A DNA stretch of 7,181 bases from NCBI GenBank assembly GCA_002496955.1, contig DALZ01000076.1, positions 497 to 7,677 on the forward strand. Reading direction: 5' to 3'. This DNA comes from Euryarchaeota archaeon UBA128. GTDB taxonomy: Archaea; Thermoplasmatota; Poseidoniia; Poseidoniales; Poseidoniaceae. The notes beneath the pieces are model-generated. The model made no database searches. It was not told the DNA's origin and saw only the letters and a list, made by a program, of their open reading frames with translations. Position 1 is the first letter of the stretch. Each line of letters opens with the position of its first letter. This document shows, in pieces, positions 4,401-7,181 of this stretch. The position numbers were made by a program, and so were the translations under genes.

Positions 4401-6961
4401 AAGGATATATTGGCATCCACGAACAGGAATTTGTGCCGCAGCTACCTTCAGCAGTGATCATAGACTACTCTTTAAGCGTAAGCTCAACAACCAATGATTT
4501 TTCCTCAGAGGGTCTTGATTTAGTCGCCGGCGACACATACTACCAGCAATTTAGAGTCGAAGACTCAAGCGGTGCAGACATTGAATACTCGAATATTTCC
4601 AATGTTACTGCAACAGCACAAAATATGTCGTTCGGAACGTTTTATTACACTACTCCATCAATATCTGGAGTGTATTGTTTGTTCACTGATTTATATGATG
4701 CAAATTATGTTCAAATAGTTGGTGATTCCGTTTGTGTCCAATTTATTTTCGATGATGACGCCGACGGCGTTCCTAATGAGCAAGACCTCTGTCTAAACAC
4801 TCCGCAAGGAGCAATGGTAAATTCCGATGGATGTGCCAGCTCACAGTTAGACTCTGATGGTGATGGTTACAATGATAGTTTTGATGATTTCCCGCTGGAC
4901 AATACCCAGTGGCAAGACACCGATGGAGACGGCTACGGGGATAACCCCGCTGGAAACTCGCCTGATGCTTTCCCAACCGATAATACCCAGTGGAGCGATA
5001 TTGACGGCGACGGATACGGTGACAATGCGTTTGGTAATTCTGCAGACTCCTTCCCATACGACCCAACTCAGTGGTTTGATACTGATGGAGATGGTTACGG
5101 TGACAATGCCAATGGCAATAATCCAGATTTGTGGCCAACAGATGCCTCGCAATGGACCGATTCCGATGGTGATGGCTACGGTGATAATCCAACTGGTACC
5201 GCCGGCGATGCGTTCCCATTTGACAACACTCAATGGGCCGATTCAGATAACGACGGATATGGTGACAATTTAAACGGAAATTACCCTGATTTATTCCCCA
5301 ACGATTCTACCCAATGGGCAGATTCTGACGGTGATGGTTATGGTGACAATGTCAACGGCAACAACGCCGATAAGTTCCCCAATGACCCAACTCAATGGTT
5401 TGATTCAGACAATGATGGATATGGTGATAATCAACAAGGTAATGATCCAGATGCGTTCCCAACAGATGGAACACAATGGGCAGATGCAGATGGTGATGGA
5501 TTTGGGGATAATCAGAATGGCAATAATGCAGACAAGTTCCCTCAAGACAGCACACAATGGCAGGATTCTGATAACGACGGTTATGGTGATAACGCAAATG
5601 GCAACAACCCTGACCTGTGCCCTGCTACGCCATTTGGTGAAGCCGTTGACAGTAACGGGTGCTCTACTTCACAAACAGACCTCGATCTAGATGGTGTGGC
5701 CGATGCTGATGATGGCTGTCCAAACACACCCGCAGGAGAAATTGTCAACATTAATGGCTGCTCTGAAACGCAACTGGATGACGATAATGACGGGGTTGTT
5801 AACCAGTATGACTTGTGTGCAGCAACACCAGTTAATGCAGTGGTCAACGAGTCTGGCTGTGCTAACAGTCAACTCGATTCAGACAACGATGGAATTAATG
5901 ACGCATTAGATTCCTGTCCTGCAACCGACCCACAAGCCAATGTCAACGGTTTTGGCTGTGCAGCCAATCAACGTGATATCGACAGTGATGGAGTAAACGA
6001 TAACCTCGACACATGCCCCAACACCCCGCTTTCTGAAATTGCAGCCAACAACGGATGCTCAGAATCACAAACCGATTCTGATTTGGATGGTGTGTTCAAT
6101 AATATCGACCAATGTCCTAACACCACATTGTCTGACTTAGATGGCGATGGTGAGTTTGACATTGACTCACTTGGCTGCTCGCCGATTCAGTATGATGATG
6201 ACAATGACATGATCGATAACACCGTTGATGTTTGCCCGGCTACTCCAGCTGGTGAGCAGGTTGATGCGGATGGTTGTGCTCAGTCACAACTCGACGAAGA
6301 TAATGATGACATATGGAATTCAGCAGATTTGTGTTTCGATACTGCTGAAGGACTGGCAGTAGATCAAAATGGTTGTTCGGAATTCCAGAAAGATGACGAC
6401 CAAGATGGTTTAGTCAACGCATTAGATGTGTGTCCAAATACACCACCGTCGGAAATTATTGACCGAAATGGTTGTAGTTTGACCCAACTCGATACTGACG
6501 GAGATGGTGTCAATGACCTTGATGATGCATTCCCCAATGACAAAACCGAATCAATGGATACCGACCAGGATGGTGTTCCAGACCGACTAGATGCATACCC
6601 GTTAGATGCGGCCCGTTCAGAAGCAGAAACTGAGGATGAGGGAAGCGGATTCATGTTCATACTAGCTGCTATATTCGCAATTGGTGTAATCGGTGCTTTA
6701 CTAGTAATTAGGAACAGCAAACAAGAAACCGATACTTCTCCATTCAGTCAGTCGACTTTTGAAGATGAATCTACTGAAGCAAACATGTCAGAAATTCTCG
6801 AGTCCAAGGATGTTCCAATTATTGAACAACAAACAGAACAACAAGAAGTCTACGAGGGGCAAACATGGGAGGAGAATGGTGTGCACTGGTCTATGGCTCC
6901 AGATGGCTCGCTATCTTACTATGATGTTAACACGCAATCATGGTTACCATACGAAAACTAA
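1454..6961 (+). CDS. Giant modular surface protein: signal peptide, PPC-like repeats, TSP3-like calcium repeats, C-terminal membrane anchor
   Basis: A protein of 1835 residues. Residues 1-36 are a Sec signal peptide: a basic start (Lys7, Lys12, Lys14), hydrophobic core CLLLMVTLLSAGI, and likely cleavage after VQA. Then follow four homologous PPC-like repeats (40-180, 186-320, 322-472, 473-629) joined by Gly/Ser linkers; a canonical PPC domain starting at LEPNN (630-775, Cys636/Cys665 probably paired); a sequon-rich beta region (776-1098); 21 Asp-rich calcium-loop repeats (1099-1722); a membrane helix (1733-1752) followed by RNSK; and a cytoplasmic tail ending in a WW-like motif (1805-1835). 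It should be anchored by its C-terminal end with about 1700 residues outside. No protease or other catalytic motif is visible, so adhesion, envelope structure or binding of particles is inferred. An upstream in-frame ATG at 1385 would add 23 residues, bury the signal peptide and overlap the previous gene, so 1454 is preferred. Domain calls are by eye. Confidence 0.93.
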   Translation: MQQNVSKHNFAKIKTSAMCLLLMVTLLSAGISQVQAAGSNQNDLGYNTDLPGTSSFAPTMSLNGMAPHYSGILSGELEIGDDQDWFLVTLDANEGLEVQINYASTYTSPTNGTVYNNEFDLAIFDSSLNQIDYSFMQNPEIVTTNSSTSVSGHGGSVYVQILRYAGFGSYDLQLWTWSTSSSGGGFAQNDLGFGIDLPNSISASSIPTLAFSGTTTVAGQLDPGPDDYDYFAVNLAGNEGLAVSLSFDASDDLDLTLWDSSQHSPAVASYGTANPEYVTTNGSFGTNAQTVYVEILTSNHGSPLNDNNYTVTLWKFSTGGGSTVQGDMGLSNYDLPNTHALLLADSNWPASFNGIAPVSTGNAFAQLDPNDNEDWLSITLNSNEAVAFEVSYSPTSSNNGSTYVNDVMLTLYDANMNYVDSSIGSNPELVTMNNSAAGAGSHGGTVYVQVTRFSGYVNYGIQLWTWSVSSTGTSNQSDLGNPNYDLPDSQIALFSDPFWPSVLIGNAPFYSGVYTAELDQYGDNEDWMAFALGSNEGFAIEISYSSFSFVNSSIITNDFSIEIYDANLNSIDFSSGNNPDYVTTNNSVTGPSSHSGIIFVQIVRNSGFGVYDLEYWTWSTSGGGGSSSGQTVPSPCIGNSTAPDILEPNNNQQTATVASFLPIYCTGLSAELDANNNADEDYYEIEMISGVTYYFNLTFIDANGDIDARLEDQSGSSLTFNGFSSMSSSSDNEAGEYTAPSNFTAYFVVYHYSSFGSGATANSYDIEISTDNPGGGQSFSNIQVEMSNRTSFTIEMSGLVVGDSYQYGYSNQFEYVNNGTLTPAITYGPFNFTATGTNQTFNHSVSTADIEGFYDVSSALYDANGNMLSIDGDSIYHEVLVLETTSSTTGDIYASNLTNGAQYTLYWGVINLDNYISMMINNNVSIEDAFNATIIYSAQINFTANNTPPYWQVAWDNPTTMDNYSFFGLLLPQGNTLNLTTLEGYIGIHEQEFVPQLPSAVIIDYSLSVSSTTNDFSSEGLDLVAGDTYYQQFRVEDSSGADIEYSNISNVTATAQNMSFGTFYYTTPSISGVYCLFTDLYDANYVQIVGDSVCVQFIFDDDADGVPNEQDLCLNTPQGAMVNSDGCASSQLDSDGDGYNDSFDDFPLDNTQWQDTDGDGYGDNPAGNSPDAFPTDNTQWSDIDGDGYGDNAFGNSADSFPYDPTQWFDTDGDGYGDNANGNNPDLWPTDASQWTDSDGDGYGDNPTGTAGDAFPFDNTQWADSDNDGYGDNLNGNYPDLFPNDSTQWADSDGDGYGDNVNGNNADKFPNDPTQWFDSDNDGYGDNQQGNDPDAFPTDGTQWADADGDGFGDNQNGNNADKFPQDSTQWQDSDNDGYGDNANGNNPDLCPATPFGEAVDSNGCSTSQTDLDLDGVADADDGCPNTPAGEIVNINGCSETQLDDDNDGVVNQYDLCAATPVNAVVNESGCANSQLDSDNDGINDALDSCPATDPQANVNGFGCAANQRDIDSDGVNDNLDTCPNTPLSEIAANNGCSESQTDSDLDGVFNNIDQCPNTTLSDLDGDGEFDIDSLGCSPIQYDDDNDMIDNTVDVCPATPAGEQVDADGCAQSQLDEDNDDIWNSADLCFDTAEGLAVDQNGCSEFQKDDDQDGLVNALDVCPNTPPSEIIDRNGCSLTQLDTDGDGVNDLDDAFPNDKTESMDTDQDGVPDRLDAYPLDAARSEAETEDEGSGFMFILAAIFAIGVIGALLVIRNSKQETDTSPFSQSTFEDESTEANMSEILESKDVPIIEQQTEQQEVYEGQTWEENGVHWSMAPDGSLSYYDVNTQSWLPYEN
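1571..3340 (+). repeat. Four tandem PPC-like beta-sandwich repeats in the surface protein
   Basis: The units start near 1571, 2009, 2417 and 2870 and are about 135-157 residues each. Each opens with a motif like NQNDLG followed by DLP (NQNDLG, AQNDLG, VQGDMG, NQSDLG). Each then has the PPC hallmark acidic-aromatic segment (DDQDWF, DDYDYF, DNEDWL, DNEDWM), a NEG/NEA turn, an NP[ED]xVT motif, and ends in an aromatic strand (LWTWS, LWKFS, LWTWS, YWTWS) before a Gly/Ser linker. PPC domains commonly flank secreted proteases and other exported proteins; here they stand without an enzyme. Repeats 1, 3 and 4 are closest; repeat 2 is shorter and more divergent. Confidence 0.85.
3341..3780 (+). other. 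Fifth, canonical PPC domain with a disulfide-capable Cys pair
   Basis: Residues 630-775. It begins PDILEPNN, the classic opening of pre-peptidase C-terminal domains, then has ADEDYYEIEM, GDIDARLED and a final YDIEIS strand. It lacks the DLP opening and the LWTWS ending of the four preceding repeats, so it is a separate branch of the same fold. Cys636 and Cys665 are the only cysteines in this part and could pair once the domain is exported. Confidence 0.8.
3781..4747 (+). other. Sequon-dense beta-rich region (probably three Ig-like modules)
   Basis: Residues 776-1098 are rich in Thr, Ser, Asn and aromatic residues in alternating patterns typical of beta-sandwiches. I count 15 N-x-S/T sequons. 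Two stretches look homologous: one at 4007-4102 (GFY, then LYDAN, then GDSI) and one at 4667-4747 (GVY, then LYDAN, then GDSV). This points to a first and a third module of the same fold, with a more divergent one between. The third carries Cys1075 and Cys1094, which may be paired. I cannot name a family for these modules. Confidence 0.6.
4748..6619 (+). repeat. 21 thrombospondin type 3-like calcium-binding repeats, three length classes
   Basis: Residues 1099-1722 split without gaps into units that nearly all open with D-x-D-x-D-G, the calcium-coordinating loop of TSP3 repeats. The order is: one 33-residue Cys-pair unit (4748-4846); one 22-residue unit (4847-4912); eight 27-residue units (4913-5560); one 38-residue hybrid (5561-5674); seven 33-residue units and one 40-residue variant (5675-6487); and two 22-residue units (6488-6619). 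Each Cys-pair unit has CPNTP-like text and NGC, with 13 residues between the cysteines (20 in the 40-residue variant), so ten Cys pairs in all. Calcium binding is inferred from the motif; such arrays form stiff rods in related proteins. Confidence 0.88.
4913..5560 (+). repeat. Eight 81-bp (27-residue) tandem coding repeats
   Basis: Units start at 4913, 4994, 5075, 5156, 5237, 5318, 5399 and 5480, with no length variation. Each carries DGDGYGDN or DNDGYGDN (one has DGFGDN), then usually G-N, then an acidic residue before an aromatic-Pro pair (FP or WP), and closes with TQW (SQW once). They lack cysteine, unlike the 33-residue class. The first 19 residues of a ninth copy continue at 5561 inside the hybrid unit. 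The 81-bp period is a multiple of three and produces long open frames on both strands that are not genes. Confidence 0.92.
6650..6709 (+). other. C-terminal transmembrane anchor of the surface protein
   Basis: Residues 1733-1752 are 20 uncharged hydrophobic or small residues (FMFILAAIFAIGVIGALLVI). An acidic stretch (EAETEDEG) precedes them and RNSK follows. This is a stop-transfer layout with the N-terminal side outside and the tail in the cytoplasm. Together with the signal peptide it gives type I topology. Confidence 0.9.
6866..6958 (+). other. WW-like aromatic motif at the cytoplasmic C-terminus
   Basis: Residues 1805-1835 show Trp1805, then HWSMAPDGS, then YYD, then NTQSWLPY. The spacing of Trp, DG, YY, N-T, Trp and Pro recalls a WW domain, a small Pro-binding fold, though the last loop is shorter than in eukaryotic WW domains. 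It follows a Gln/Glu-rich linker. From memory, similar tails occur on other membrane proteins of marine Group II archaea. The role is unknown; binding of a cytoplasmic partner is a guess. Confidence 0.45.
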
Positions 6962-6967
6962 CTACAA

Positions 6968-7005
6968 GCACACCAGTTATTGTTTTGGTTAGCTTGCCGG
7001 TGTGC
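6968..7005 (+). terminator. Inverted repeat with T-rich tract between convergent genes, possible terminator
   Basis: GCACACC (6968-6974) and GGTGTGC (6999-7005) are perfect 7-bp arms around a 24-nt loop that contains TTATTGTTTTGG. The structure begins 6 nt after the stop codon of the surface-protein gene. Archaeal termination relies mainly on T-rich runs, so the T tract (6978-6990) may be the active part for the plus strand. The same arms could serve the minus-strand gene, but that strand shows no clear T run. Confidence 0.4.
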
Positions 7006-7046
7006 ACTGCTGCTGAATTGCGACCGATAACAATCTAGATGTTTGT

Positions 7047-7181
7047 TCAGACAATTCCTTGAGCCTGCATAGCCTCAGCAATCTTAAGGAAGCCTGCTAC
7101 ATTGGCACCAAAGACATAATCGCCTTCTCTACCATACTGCTTGGCAGTTTCTGCAGCATTTTTGTGTATGTTTACCATAAT
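7047..7181 (-). CDS. gdhA: Glutamate dehydrogenase, C-terminal end
   Basis: Only the last 44 codons and the stop (complement of 7047-7049) are inside the window; the rest lies beyond 7181. The reverse-strand translation holds GDYVFGANVAGF followed by KIAEAM and ends AQGIV. This closely matches the C-terminal helix of hexameric glutamate dehydrogenases, such as GANIAGFVKVADAM with AQGVI in E. coli GdhA. The enzyme interconverts glutamate with 2-oxoglutarate plus ammonia in the cytoplasm. The GANIAGF type of ending favours the NADP-linked bacterial-type subfamily, but coenzyme use cannot be read from this piece. The gene converges on the surface-protein gene with 85 nt between the stops, so there is no sign that they share regulation. 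Confidence 0.9.
   Translation of the reverse strand: MMVNIHKNAAETAKQYGREGDYVFGANVAGFLKIAEAMQAQGIV

Noticed and set aside
4773..5273. Long overlapping open frames on both strands (4773-5219 minus, 4847-5233 minus, 4857-5273 plus)
   Set aside because: They are produced by the 81-bp periodic coding repeat, which keeps all frames free of stops; their translations are low-complexity His/Arg- or Thr/Met-rich text without starts or ribosome sites.
4913..5560. CRISPR array or non-coding minisatellite
   Set aside because: The repeats are continuous with no unique spacers, have a period divisible by three, and encode a conserved protein motif in frame with the large gene.
4748..6619. Dockerin modules of a cellulosome-like system
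   Set aside because: The calcium loops run as a long array with TSP3-type CPNTP and NGC text; the paired-helix pattern of dockerins is absent and no cohesin is present.
6641..6961. Archaeosortase-type sorting signal (such as PGF-CTERM)
   Set aside because: No PGF-like tripeptide precedes the helix, and an 83-residue tail follows it, whereas sorting signals end within a few residues of the helix.

Overview
The window most likely comes from a marine Group II archaeon (Poseidoniia, 'Ca. Poseidoniales') or a close relative. This is inferred from three things. First, there is a very large, Asp-rich, multi-repeat surface protein with one C-terminal membrane anchor and a short Trp/Tyr-rich cytoplasmic motif. 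Second, the genes that open transcription units have TATA-like boxes about 25-27 nt before the start codon and no Shine-Dalgarno, while genes inside the operon have one. Third, the set of metabolic neighbours fits. No rRNA or marker gene is present, so the assignment stays an inference.

Left part (1-1114): the 3' end of an operon for a biotin-dependent acyl-CoA carboxylase, probably propionyl-CoA carboxylase. It holds the C-terminal third of the carboxyltransferase (PccB-like) subunit, a 62-residue accessory subunit-like protein, and a biotin carboxyl carrier protein with the biotinylation motif EAMKM. The genes are 4-9 nt apart and read the same way. The carrier protein presents carboxybiotin to the carboxyltransferase. 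The biotin carboxylase subunit is not in the window.

Middle (1150-1413): a small protein with paired cysteines, probably zinc-binding, of unknown function.

Main body (1454-6961): one gene for a surface protein of about 1835 residues. In order it has a Sec signal peptide, four homologous pre-peptidase-C-like (PPC) beta-sandwich repeats, a fifth canonical PPC domain, a sequon-dense beta-rich region, and 21 calcium-loop repeats of three length classes (27, 33 and 22 residues). It ends with one transmembrane helix and an 83-residue cytoplasmic tail carrying a WW-like motif. No catalytic domain is visible, so adhesion or cell-envelope structure is the likeliest role. This protein is the most interesting object in the window.

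Right end (7047-7181, minus strand): the C-terminal 44 codons of a glutamate dehydrogenase, convergent with the surface-protein gene. The two are separated by 85 nt holding a T-rich tract inside an inverted repeat.
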